In this document: positions 25,881-37,648 of the stretch, piece after piece
How the letters are laid out: every line of letters starts with the position of its first letter
Position numbering within the stretch: position 1 is the first letter of the stretch
Assembly: GCA_037954325.1 (NCBI GenBank)
Contig: JBBMNZ010000001.1
Location: 26,334,258-26,398,257 of the forward strand
From: Fistularia commersonii
Lineage: Eukaryota > Chordata > Actinopteri > Syngnathiformes > Fistulariidae
DNA length: 64,000 nt
Direction: 5' to 3'
Notes under the pieces: generated by a model
The model's database searches: none
What the model was told of the DNA's origin: nothing
What the model saw: only the letters and a program-made list of their open reading frames with translations
Program-made: the position numbers and the translations under genes

Positions 25881-26125
25881 AGCTGGTTAGCAGTGATGCT
25901 AATTAGCAAGGCAGCTTGCTAACAGTGATGCTACATGCAGGGCAGCTTGCTAACGGTGATGCTACATGCAGGTAGCTTGCTAACGGTGATGCTAAATGCA
26001 GGGCAGCTAGATAACAGTGATGCTACATGCAAGGCAGCTTGCTAACGGTGATGCTACATGCAGGGCAGCTTGCTAACAGTGATGCTAATTAGCAGGGTAG
26101 CTTGTTAACAGTGATGCTGGCAGCC
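25881..26125 (+). repeat. 31-bp minisatellite, ~8 copies
   Basis: Units starting AGCTTGCTAACAGTGATGCT occur at 25881, 25913, 25944, 25974, 26005, 26036, 26067 and 26099. Units vary at an A/G site (AACAGTG/AACGGTG). Two carry AATTAGC instead of ACATGC, making the unit one base longer. Confidence 0.95.
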
Positions 26126-29100
26126 GGTCAGTCCCCGGATGCCTACCTGGTGGAGCCAGAGAGCTTGATTTAAAAGGAGTATATACTGGAAAAACCTCAT
26201 CTAAATCATTGTTTAGTTTCTAAAATGTTTGCTTAAGGTGACTTGGACCGGCCTGAATATTATCAGGCAGAGCGGCAGGGTAGACGAGAACTGTTCAGCC
26301 ATTTCTGCCAGGGTCTCAAGTCGATACCAAGGGTCACATTCGAGTCACTGGAAAGGGTATTAGCGACCGCAAAACAACGATGCCACCTGATATTTAACAA
26401 AAAGAAAAAAAAAGAAAAATGTTTGTCAGCACCGGCAAGACAGAGAAAAGGAGAACTGGAATAAGACAAACTCCCTTGGCTTGTTTGGTAATGACTGCAC
26501 CTGCAAATATTTAGCCTAATCATCCTTGCAGGAATCTGTTTGACGGACAGGAGAGAGATGTTCAAGGACACTCTGGAATCCTCTGTGTTTTTTGTTGTTG
26601 TTGTTGTTGTTTGTCACATAAAGGTAGCATGTTGGGTGTGAGGTGCCAAAGGACATGTTACGAGAAGTACGGGACTCCCGCACTTTGTCATATTTTTTTA
26701 AAAGGCTGAGGTAAAACTCAAAAAATCTCAGGATTTCAAATATCATGTGAAATAGAATCCCCCCCAAAAAACATGCAAAATCAACATGAACATGCCAACA
26801 CCCAAATATATGAACTACATGGGCATGTTGATACACAAATAAACAACAAAATCACCATTATTATTGACAAATTATGATAATAACAAAACAGTCTGTGTTG
26901 ATTTTCTGTGCTAACCCTCCTCCCGTAGGACATACGTTCCCCGACTTTTAGTTTTTTAAGCTACAACCAAATCCCCATTTTTTTGGGTAACTTGACCCAG
27001 CAGGCAGCGTTTCTATCTCGAGATACTTCATGTTTTGCACTCATGCGCCAAAAATGTACCAGCAATTATCTTGAAGGACAGCAGCTATGACTAATTGGTC
27101 ATAAATTGTAACTTTTATTCAAGAAAAGTGAATGAAATAACTCACACCAAAGCAAAAATCTGCTTGAAGCCACTGCAAATTGTGATTGATTCATATGGAA
27201 ATTATCCATGCATGGAAGAAGTTTCCTTTTCTTCTGTCCATGTAGAGAATAAATTGGCCACTTTTGTGTATATTTAGCGCCGTAAAGACAAGTGCTTTTA
27301 ACAGGAAATCATCTGGTCAGAAGAGAAACTCTTGAGAGCAAATATGGCAGTTTTTCGCAGACAGACAAGAAAAGTCTTCGGTGGGATTCGGTCACAGCAA
27401 CAAGGTGAATGAAAAGCCCAGCTAAAATTGTTCCAGGTTGTTAGTGGAGAGCTTTGAAGGTGAACAAGAAAGGGTTTGCATAAGGAAAGCAGAATTATGT
27501 CTTATAGAACCTCAAACAATGACTGTCATTGTCTAGATTCATGAGCCCGTCCTTCTTTTGGGTTTCATAAATTTACAAGCTCTCTTATGCAAACACAGGC
27601 TATCGATGTATGTGCATGGCAATTAAACACATCAAATGTAATTAAAAAAAAAAAATTCAGTGCACAAGCTGCCGCACATACGTTTTCATTATTTTAAAAC
27701 AAACTCCCCATTCACTTCAATATTTTTTTGAATCGCCTTCGGCTATTTTTGCTGCCATAGTATCAAGATATTTTACCAGGAGCCATTTTAAATTTGTCCA
27801 GATTGAGTGCAATGTTTTGATAGATAAAGGAGGAGCAGTTCAGTGCAATGGGATACATCTGCATGTATTTGCTAATTTTCTCCTCCATTAAATTAAAATT
27901 AAATTAAATTTAAAAAAAAAATTGAATTAAGATCTAATTAGTTTTAGTAAATACATTGTTTGATTAAATTTAAAAGTAAATAATTAAATTAAACAACTTA
28001 TTCAATGCCTGTCCTCATTGACATTTACATTTTGATGGTAGCACACACATATATATATCTATGAATATACCATGCACTCCATATCTAGTGGTTCATGCCC
28101 AGCTCCAAGAACATACGGCCAGAACAAATTTGAAAAGAAGAATGTGTGCTACACAAAAGGCCATATCAGGTGCTTTTCGGTGAGCCTCGAAATCCCATGC
28201 TTATTTATCCTCTCTTATCCTGATGTGTTCACTGAAAGTTTTCTCTCCCAAAAGATGTCTTTGATGGGTTTTGGAGTGCACAACCTACGTCTTGATACTC
28301 ATGCAGCGCAGTTTAGTGATGGGTAGCATGTTAGAGGATGCATTTCCATGAAAAGATATGTAATGCACACACTCAGCAAAAAGGGCACGATATACAAATG
28401 TGTTATGCAGAAGGCGAGCAGGAGTCCTTTGCAGCTCGTCATCTGTTGCACGTGGCAGCAAGTGGTGTGAAGCTTCAATAAGAGGACCGACGGGCATTCA
28501 GAAAGACGTCTGCTTTCTTTGAAATGACTGAAAGAACAAAACACTTATGCCCCTCAGGATTTGGGAAAAAAAAAAGTGTATATTGCAAATATGTACATTT
28601 TTGCATGGGCAAGAAGTAAAAACAAACATTCTACAGTGAATTTTGCTCAATAGAAAAAGCCCCAATTTTTTTTTTGCAGTGTATTGTCTTAGTACTACAA
28701 AGTATACACATAAACACTAAATTTTGGCAGCATTAAACTAGTTTATTCCTTCTTTTGACTCACAGGCAGTGTCGTGATACTCTATCAGACACTCTATCAG
28801 ACACTGCCATCTAGAGGCCACATTCTGAAGCGACGCTCAGCAATCTCGATTTTTTTTTTTCCAGGGGAATAAATATTAACACACTCCAAGCAAAGGTTTG
28901 TCCCCAGTTTATTTGTCACGATCAATAAATGAACAAGATGTGGTACATTTATTGTCTTTCAGACATCCCGTACACACAACTCAAAGCAAAACATCTCCAG
29001 TAGTGACAGAAAAACACCCAAAAGTACAATGAAGCCAAGAATCTATTTAAAAAGACTTAACATGACAACTATCATATTACTACATGTACAAGGTGTTTTC

Positions 29101-30816
29101 AGCCGGAGTTTAAGGAATCTAACAAAGCAGAACAGGATTTTTTTTTTCTTAGTATTATCTGTAATGAGGATGGTCACAGTGCCCTACACAAAGCAGGTTT
29201 GCAAATGGAGCATCATTGCAGTCTCAGGTATTGAGGTTCATGTTACATCATCCTTTGAAATGTTACACAACGGACTGATGAGACATTTTGAACTTGCACG
29301 AATCAAAGAGGACATTTTCTCACACACAAATAAAAACTGAATTGCGCAATTAAAACAACATCTAAGTGCAAACTGTTGCCCTTAAAGCTTGATAGCCTGT
29401 TGAAACAGTTTAGTATTGAATGGTCTCAAAGGGATTCACTGCTACAGTACTTTATATATGAAGGCCTGGCGAGGATGGCGTCTGTGGGAAATCGAGCAAA
29501 AGCACATGCAAGAGGATGGCGATGGAGATGACGGAGGTGGTGTCAGCGGCTGCCGGTTTGATCAACTTTTTTTAAAATGAGATGCAAGTTCTCTTCTAGA
29601 CAGGAATGAGTCCATCAGGTGAGGGAATTCATATTAACTTATAGCTAAAACTTTTAAAATATTGATCATAATTTAGGATGCCTGCCTTGGAACAGAAAAA
29701 AAACTACTATCATGATTATCATTATTTCTTTTAAAGCACTTCTTTTCCCCTTGACAGTGGTCTGTGTTTTGATGTAGACAAAGTGAAATGTATTAATAAA
29801 ATGTTTCAAGATTGAAATCCGAGAAGTATTTATATCAATGTACCGCTTAGCCCCACTTGGTCACACTTGAATTGCTAAATTATATTGCCTTTTAATGTCC
29901 TAAAGCTTTTTTAAGGGTAACATTCAAGGATTTTCAGGGAACCAGCATCAGTTTGAACCCAGAAGAGAAAACAGTGTATAATAATTTTACAGCGATTCAC
30001 ACCAGATTATGTTGGACAATTTTCTACGGGTTCATCTGATGAAACACTTAGGTTAATTAAAATAAAGTTAATTTTTATCTGTATAGATGTCAGTCACACA
30101 TCTCATGGCACCAACATCCAAACCACACTCGGACTTGACCGAGAAACACGTCGTGCTGCCCCCTCTTGGCAGTTGTCCTACTTCCAGTTCCTACTTTAGC
30201 ACAAATTGTACAGCAGGAAATTGCTGCTGCCACCGGAGAGCAGAGAACAACATCAGGTGGTCACTTCATCAATAAAACACACTTCAAAACCCTAAGAAAG
30301 TGTCCTATATATTTGGTTTGTCAATTAAATATGTAAAGGACTGCAGAGGAAAACATAATAATGAGAAGTGTGTTTTCAATACTATTAGATTCCCTGAAAT
30401 TTCCCTAACTGTGGATATCATGTGTCATTATGCGACTTTTCAAATACATTTCTGTCCGATTTTGAGGGTTATTGTTTCAAGTCATTTCATGATGACGATA
30501 AGTGAAAAACCACACAGGGGCAATTTCCTCCAATTGTGAAGGCAATTGCGTGATGCTAATATAATTATCGGTACCTGGACAGCAAAAAAAAAAAACAGAG
30601 AAAACTGTTACAAAGACTGATCTCAGTCTGGATGTGAAATTATGTGGGAAGATTTTTTTTCCCCCTATAAACTCATCCATGGCTCAACTCAACAACGTGC
30701 TGAGATGATATTCCTACAGCTATACTGATTTAAGTTGCGCAGCCCTACGTGTCAATCATCGCGTGACAGCCTAAAAGCAGAACCAGGTGCTTGAAAAGGA
30801 GGAAGGAAGTTGCAAC
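26126..30816. other. Intergenic, no gene recognised
   Basis: AT-rich, with A-tracts, a TTAAAT-rich stretch at 27888-27990 and a short duplicated ACTCTATCAGACACT at about 28779-28804. The 28880-30816 part could be a 3' untranslated exon of the 30.8-kb candidate exon, but nothing proves transcription. Confidence 0.45.
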
Positions 30817-30964
30817 TCATTGAAACCCCCACCAGATGTTACAGCGCCTCAGCACCACGGACAGATCCATAAGACTCCCCTTTCGCTGCAGGAGCAGTAG
30901 CTTCTGCTCAAAATGCTCCAGCTCACTTAACAGGTCCTCAAAAAGCTTCAGATGCCACTCAGCT
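30817..30964 (-). CDS. Candidate terminal coding exon, 48 codons, unidentified
   Basis: Behind a GTGTGGCCATAG acceptor is a 48-residue frame ending in TGA. It contains AEWHLKLFEDLLSELEHFEQ, KLLLLQRKGSLMDLSVVLRR and CNIWWGFQ. The leucine/glutamate pattern suggests an amphipathic or coiled-coil helix. It needs an upstream exon ending with two bases of a codon; neither rps6ka5 exon 16 nor the 32.7-kb candidate offers that. An AATAAA word on the same strand near 28910 could end a long 3' untranslated exon. Family unknown. Confidence 0.35.
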
Positions 30965-32630
30965 CTATGGCCACACAGACACAATAGAGATATTACGGCG
31001 TAAAAAGCATAGAGGCCCAGGCTGACCTTACAACCAGTCACCAACTTGGAAAGAAAAAAGTTCCCTCTGTGATGAAACAGTGTCAAGAGGAGCAAAAGTC
31101 AAATTTCCCAAATGAGGAGGTTCCTCAAAGTTTAAGGTGAAAAACGACTGCAAGTAATGTGTCCTTCCTCCCTTTGCTGTGGCCATTGGACATAAACGCG
31201 ACATATTGTGTCAAAATACACATGTGCAATGTTTCTCCTCAATACTTGAGCTACACTGTAATTCAGTTGTTACTGAAAGGATTTTGAAACTCAAATATTT
31301 TCCTTGAATGAATAACAGGAAATCAAGTTCTGATCGTTTAAACATTTCATTAAAATTGTGTTTTCTGGACCGCATTTTATAAAAGTACTTTCATCCAGAT
31401 TCTGTGGGTACTCTTGAATTGAATGACAATAATTTTATAACAGTTTCATGCCAATTTTCAAGTTGTTTCTATCGGGAGGGTGGGTGATGAACACGACAAA
31501 TTGGCAGTTTATTCACTTTGTTTTAAACTCAGATTCAAATGCATTTTCTTTGTGAGTTAAACTACAGCCCAGCCCTCCATTCTCACACAAAGTTCCATGC
31601 TGAACAAGTGGCTCATCAAAGAAGAGAAAACCTAGTTTGAAGTTAGTCTCTGGAGAATTAGCTACTAAAAAAAAACCCTTTCCTTTATTAGAGCGAGACA
31701 GTGAGTGAGTTCTTTGGAACAAACAGCACTGCAGCACATCAGCTAATAGAGCCAGGCTCCCAGAGGGGAGCACAAAATAGGACACCCCTCCTCCACTTGA
31801 GCTATTTATACACCCAAACAAAAGAAAAAAAAAAAAGGCTAAAGGGGCATTTCATGAAAACCAAGTTAGACAAGAGCTTTGTAGTGTTTAGCTTCCATCC
31901 TTTCATACGAGCAATAAATCCTGTTTTATTATCTCCATGGTGACTGATAGTATGGGAGCATCGGTACAGTCAGCAATTTAAAAGCCAAAGTGTAAGCCAC
32001 GAGAAAATGGATGAAAAGCAACATAATGGTGGAAAAAGATGCATAGTTAGCCTGATGATGTATTGGATATGGAGATTCAGTCCTCAGAAGGATCTATGAA
32101 GCAAAATAGCACTTTTACAAAATCATTTTCACGGTAAACATCGTTTTACCAGTTGAAAAAAACAAAACAAACTTGATATATAAGAAGCAGATTCTTTGCA
32201 TAATTGCATGAAAGGAAAACATCTCATGCAGCTTAGAGCAGCTACCTTGAAGTTAATGCTTTGGTTCAGATTCAGAGTGCATTTAAATGGAAGAAGATGA
32301 GGGAGTGTGTCTGAATGCACAGTGCTCCGACTAATTTGTTTCCCCGACTGAGCCGGAAAAAAAGGAAAGAAAAAAAAAAGTCTCTAGGTAGCTTCACAAA
32401 TCAGAAAATACCCCTTTGCATTTCAACAGAATACAAAAAACAGAAAAGAACACAATTGACAAATGAACTGCTCGACTGTTGCCTGGGAGTCTCCTGCCTG
32501 ACAGCAGCATTGAAACACAGGGAAACGGGTGTTTTGGTGTTTGAATAAAAAATAAAAAAAATTAAAAAAGATATCCAGGGATATTAAAATTTCACATGGA
32601 GTTGATCAAAACAAAGACGCTGATGTTTTA
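30965..32630. other. Between two candidate exons; no coding signal
   Basis: AT-rich DNA. The 102-codon minus-strand open frame at 31513-31821 has no motif or usable splice sites. AATAAA words on the minus strand near 31925 and 31685 could serve the 32.7-kb candidate exon. Confidence 0.4.
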
Positions 32631-32768
32631 TCATGGAGGCAAAGATGGCGTGGTGTCAGAGGTCGCAGTTTTAGTAACGGTAAAGGCGGCGCCACCCTGC
32701 AGTTTGACACTGAGAGCACGCAGCTTCCTCTCTGAGTTCAGAAAGTTGGCCAACACTCTTTTATCTGC
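32631..32768 (-). CDS. Candidate terminal coding exon, 45 codons, unidentified
   Basis: After a good acceptor (TTCATCTTCACCAG) a 45-residue frame runs to TGA-TAA. It begins ADKRVLANFLNSERKLRALS and continues VKLQGGAAFTVTKTATSD. The other two frames close within eleven codons. The N-terminal half is charged and helix-forming, unlike translated filler. It starts in phase 0, the phase in which rps6ka5 exon 16 ends, so it could be an alternative last exon of that gene. It could equally belong to a separate gene whose other exons I did not find. I do not recognise the peptide. Confidence 0.4.
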   Translation of the reverse strand, partial: ADKRVLANFLNSERKLRALSVKLQGGAAFTVTKTATSDTTPSLPP

Positions 32769-35169
32769 CTGGTGAAGATGAAGCTGGTTACTTAAGTCTC
32801 ACATATACGGACTTAAAATGTTGAATAGCAACAATTTTGTTTGGAGGACGTACAGTTGAGCCCATTTTTTCGTCTGTGTTCCAATTAGTTGGAAGTAATA
32901 TCCCTTACCGACCGATCGGACAATATTAGCAGTTGACAATCAGACTGTTTTGCTAACTGAATAATTCCAGTTTTGTCGGTAAAAGACTGGTTTATTCTTT
33001 CTCCTCCTATTTCCCAGATTGATAACAGCACTGGTGAGATATTGGGTTTTTGCTAAATGTGCGTTATGTTGCAATTTCAGGATGGCCACAACTAATTTAG
33101 ATACTGGTGACAGCTGATGTTGATATTGTGTTACTGACTAACCAAAACCCGATGTCATGTGAATGCATAAGAGTAAAGTGTAAAGCAACATGAATTTATA
33201 ATCATCTTTTGAAATTCCTATTGGGTTTTAAAACAGACTTTAGATGCATTAATCCAGCATCTTTCTGACATATGAATGACAGCGCCATTGCCGCTAGTTG
33301 TGACTGATTATTCACAAGATCATTAAAAAAATCTCAAGGGTCAAATATTAGCAGATTTATCCATGTCTGAATTTTCTCTGAAAATTGCAATCTATAAGCT
33401 CACTATCAGTCGGGCTCAAGTGTTTCTTTTAACCTTTAAAATTGCCTTGATTTCACGTGTATTCTAACTACAATTCAACAACATGGGCTAAGTAGCCTTA
33501 TGTGTGGTTCAAAGAGGAAGCCGGGCCTACAGACATTTCCAGGGGACACCTGACGAGACGCGGGGACAGGATGACATTAGTTAGCAAAATAGCATCAAGC
33601 CAAAATGTTTAGCGTTTGATTAAAGGGAGCTGTGAGAAACAGTGGCTTTGGGGTTATTTGGAGTTTTCCTCTATTTTCCCCGAGTCGGAAAAACAACACG
33701 AGCAGGTTATTCACTGAGAAGATCTGGGACAAAAATAGACAATTATGACTCAAGCTAAGTGACTTAACAAGGAGTTGTGGTGAGGCAACCTCAGTTCGGC
33801 ATATCACTGCGCTCAAATCATCCATTTTTGACAGCATTTTGGCACAAGAACATATAAAACAAAATCGAATCTGTACATATTTTAAATAGACAGCTGAGGG
33901 AATCTTTTGATGTCTTCACATATGGCCTGAATTTTCCATTTGGGATATATCAATCAATCAATCGGATCTGTAATAGTGATAGTCAGATGATTATGTTGTT
34001 ACCCAGAGAATCCACTGCGGGTCTTTGCTGTCACTCGGGAATCTGACCAAGTGGCACATCAACAACTCTGTATGTCAAAGCAGTTGGAGGGAAGTGAGTC
34101 TTCATACAGCTAAATATTTCCTGTTGAGCAGCTGTCTTCTCCAGACCATAAATCTGAGAAGCCATTCACACTTCTGCTACTTCCAAAACCTTGACCGCAG
34201 GAGGAGTGTTGCGATGCCAAACTACATGAACGGCCTGCATAAATTGTTTTAGGCCCAACATCGGACGCCGGTTACACAAAACGCACAAACTGATTTATAA
34301 CGTGAAACCAATCGGCAAATGACGTTAATCTCTTCTCGCTTATAACGATGTAACTATGATAACAGAAACGCTTCGAGGACCGACTTGAAGCATCGATATG
34401 CATACGGACAAAAAAGATTAACAACAATCTGACTACAGGAAAACAGTCATGTTAGCTGGAAAGTACACACATACACAAAATAACTCTTTTTAAAGATTCA
34501 CTGTATCCATATTTTCCCCTCAGATCAGGCAATTTACCATTAATAAGTTAACAATATAGCTTATCATAAATACATTTCAGTCTGTAAAATTCACATATAA
34601 ATATGCTGCTCCATCTTTCAGTGACTTCCCAGGAAAGAGAAGTGGATCCATGAAGCATCTTGCATTGCCTCTCTCCCTTTGACAAGAAAAATACAAAGCA
34701 TCCACGGCGTAAACGCGACAAACTTCCCTTTAACACGGAAATTGGATGGGACAGAGAGTGAGCTGTAATTTTCTAGGAACTCTCGAGACGTTTCAGTGTT
34801 GACTGTCTGGACCTGGGGGTGAAGGGGAGGGGGCAGGAGGGCAGCCCTTTTTTTTTTCCCATTGTGGACAATGATGACGGCTTCTTCCTGGTCCAGTCCC
34901 TGATTGACACAGTGTGATTGTGAAAGCCAGAGAGAGAGAAAGGGTGCAGACTATTGCGAGTGATGGTTGATTGATATTGAGGTTGTTGCTCCTGTTGCAT
35001 GCTTGCGTTTGGAGACATGCAGACGTCCATGCATTCGGCCGTGGACCGGAGGCAGAGCTGCCAAGGATGGAGGGAGAAGGAAGGGAGAACATTTGACGCT
35101 AGTCTGAGCCTCCTTCAGCTCATCCATCTGTCCAAAAAAAAAAAAAAAAAAAAGATTCCTCTCACTTCC
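32769..35169 (-). other. Downstream of rps6ka5 stop; probable 3' untranslated region
   Basis: No further rps6ka5 codons and no other exon recognised. Part is presumably 3' UTR. It contains an A-tract at 35135-35153 and a GC-rich patch at 34790-35110 whose frames lack any known domain. Confidence 0.45.
32991..32996 (-). terminator. Possible polyadenylation signal for rps6ka5
   Basis: An AATAAA word on the minus strand, 2.2 kb past the stop codon. It is a candidate only; such hexamers are common in AT-rich DNA. Confidence 0.2.
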
Positions 35170-35475
35170 TCACTTCCCTTCTGTGAAGTCAAAGGCCGGA
35201 GGTGCCGGCTGGTGCTGCGAGTCTGTTCCCAGGGCCACAGGTGTGTTGACAGGGGTGGTGAGGGGCGTGCTGCTGGGCGGCTGCAGACCGGCGTCACCCT
35301 CGGGAAACGTCTTCTCCTGGGACTGTGAGGAAGACGACGAGGAATGAGTGCTCTCGCTTGAACTGCTGCGGGTCTCTGTGCTGGTGCTCGTCTTCTTCAT
35401 CTTCCTCCTTTTGGCCAGCGGCGCCTTGTCAACTGTCTGCAGGTGGAAGCCTTCTCGTTTACATTTGTTGAATGC
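35170..35475 (-). CDS. rps6ka5: rps6ka5 exon 17 (stop codon)
   Basis: Encodes AFNKCKREGFHLQTVDKAPL, then AKRRKMKKTSTSTETRSSSS and a Ser/Pro/Thr-rich tail ending APPAFDFTEGK. KRRKMKK is the known bipartite NLS and MAPK-docking region. Ser737 and Ser739 match the human autophosphorylation sites Ser750 and Ser752. The last ~60 residues do not resemble the human C-terminus. Confidence 0.95.
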   Translation of the reverse strand, partial: AFNKCKREGFHLQTVDKAPLAKRRKMKKTSTSTETRSSSSESTHSSSSSSQSQEKTFPEGDAGLQPPSSTPLTTPVNTPVALGTDSQHQPAPPAFDFTEGK

Positions 35476-35734
35476 CTGTGATTAAAAAAGGGGAGATTAG
35501 CAACTCACGTCAACGGCCGTGTACGATTTGCCCTGGAAATTTGGGAAAAATTAACATGAAGTGGGAACCTTCATTTGAGAAATCTGTCACACTGTCTGCT
35601 TTCATTATTTCTGAAAATGTTGAAAAACTTTAATGTCATAATGCCAGCTCTGTGTAATTGGTCTGAAAGCATTAGAAGGGTTAATATGAAATTTAATAGC
35701 CATTCAGTCGTACTGCACTTTGTGTAGCATCTGT

Positions 35735-35790
<56 letters not shown>

Positions 35791-37603
35791 TTTATGTTAA
35801 AATATGCCTTCTAAACTTTTTAATTGCAAGTCAGCAATATTCAATGCAAAATGGTATATTCAGTATTTTATCTTCACAAAATGAGACTCATGTATTTACT
35901 GAAACAAGTAAATACATGGTGTATTATTTTTCATGTTGATAAGATATCAGCATGGTGGAGTTTGTTCAATCCATTTTGATTTTACCATTAACACTAAGGT
36001 TTTCAGGAATAAAACTTTTGACCATTTCTGCAAATCATGACGTTCCTCACATGAAAAGTAGCTTTGACGTAAGTGTGGACTGAGGCAGTCGAGGAGCCCA
36101 GAATGTCCGGGGTCATGAGTGGGTTGGAAGACAGCTGGCTGTCGTCCTGGAGCCAGGCATTGTAACGAAGGCCGCACATCTTAATCCGCTTGTTTGGGTC
36201 GACAGTCAGCAGCTCTGCAGGACCAGAAGACAGATAATTAACTTTACTGTTCCTATTACTAGTGCCAAAGTTGAGCCGTTGAGCCCCAAACAAAGCTCAA
36301 AGTGGAGCCTGACTCGGGAGTCTGTGTCTACTTTGTGTATTCAGGGTTTTATCTTATGTACAAATACGGACTCAAAACATATATGGACAGGGACCTGGGT
36401 AATAACATCATTATTTACCAAGAAGCTGAAAAAAACTGTCACAATGAAGTTTTGTTGTTGTTGTTTTTTTTCTTTTTAATGTGACACTATTAACATTAGA
36501 CATTAAACAAAAAAAAACGTTTTGGACATCTACTATCTGATTCAATCATTTGAATTTTGCAAAGTATTCATCAGTTTAATTATTCTATTTTATGTAAATA
36601 CAACAAGTATATTGGTGTACACTGATTTTAAAGAGAAATTTTGCAATTTTGTGTACTAATGTCTAATCTGTCTTGATGTGACCACTGATAACAAAAAATA
36701 ATATAAAAATATAGATATAAAATAATATAAGGTCTGAACAACAAGGCCAATAATTAATTTGTTTGCATTTGGTTTTGAAACAAAAGTGCTAATGAAAAAA
36801 AAAAGTCAACTGCTCACCTTGAATCAGGTCCTTGGCCTGCTGGGACACATTCCTCCAGGCCTCCCCTTCAAACGAGAAATCCCCCTGCTTGATTTTCTTC
36901 ATGATATCTTCAGCACTGGTATGAGCCAGGCTCTTCTCCTGACACTGAAAAGGCACCTGGCCAGACAGCATGGTGTACTGCCGCCGGGGGGAGGAAGACA
37001 CAGTTCGCCATCAGTATCTGGGATTTGAGACATTTTGCTGTTTTATCTTACAGACAAACCCATGCTATTAAATAACTGTCTACTTAGTTTGGGGGGGGGG
37101 GAAGCACACAGACTGGCATTCAAATGATTAAATTTTCAATTTCCAGTTTATTTTGCTGTATGCTGATTTCAGAAGCATTTTAGAAATATTTGAATAAAAC
37201 TGGAATTGCCGGAGACGCAGTCACTTTTCACTGTGCTATACCCAAAGAGATAATGTGATGTATCTTTATAACAAAAAAAAAAAATTGGCATCTGAATATC
37301 AGGCAGCAGAGCAAGGAGGTGATCCATGTTCAGCAGAGTGAAAAGAAAACTATCACCTTGGCCTGCTTCAATCTGCCCTCAGATTTCTCATTAAAATGAC
37401 AGCAGTAGGGAACAGACCTTTTGGCAGTGGAAGCTCAGTCCTGCCCTCATTTCTCTCCCTCCCTCCATCCCTCCTTATCTCCGCTCACTTTGCTTCCAGG
37501 GCATTGTGCACAGTTTGTCAGTAGCCATTTCATCATCTCTCCATGAGGCACACTGCTCCCACTTCCCCCCAGGGGGTGGCAATGCCGAGCAGGGCCCGAC
37601 ATT

Positions 37604-37648
<45 letters not shown>

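Noticed and set aside
25881..26125. CRISPR-like array
   Set aside because: The repeats are contiguous with no unique spacers; this is a minisatellite in a vertebrate genome.
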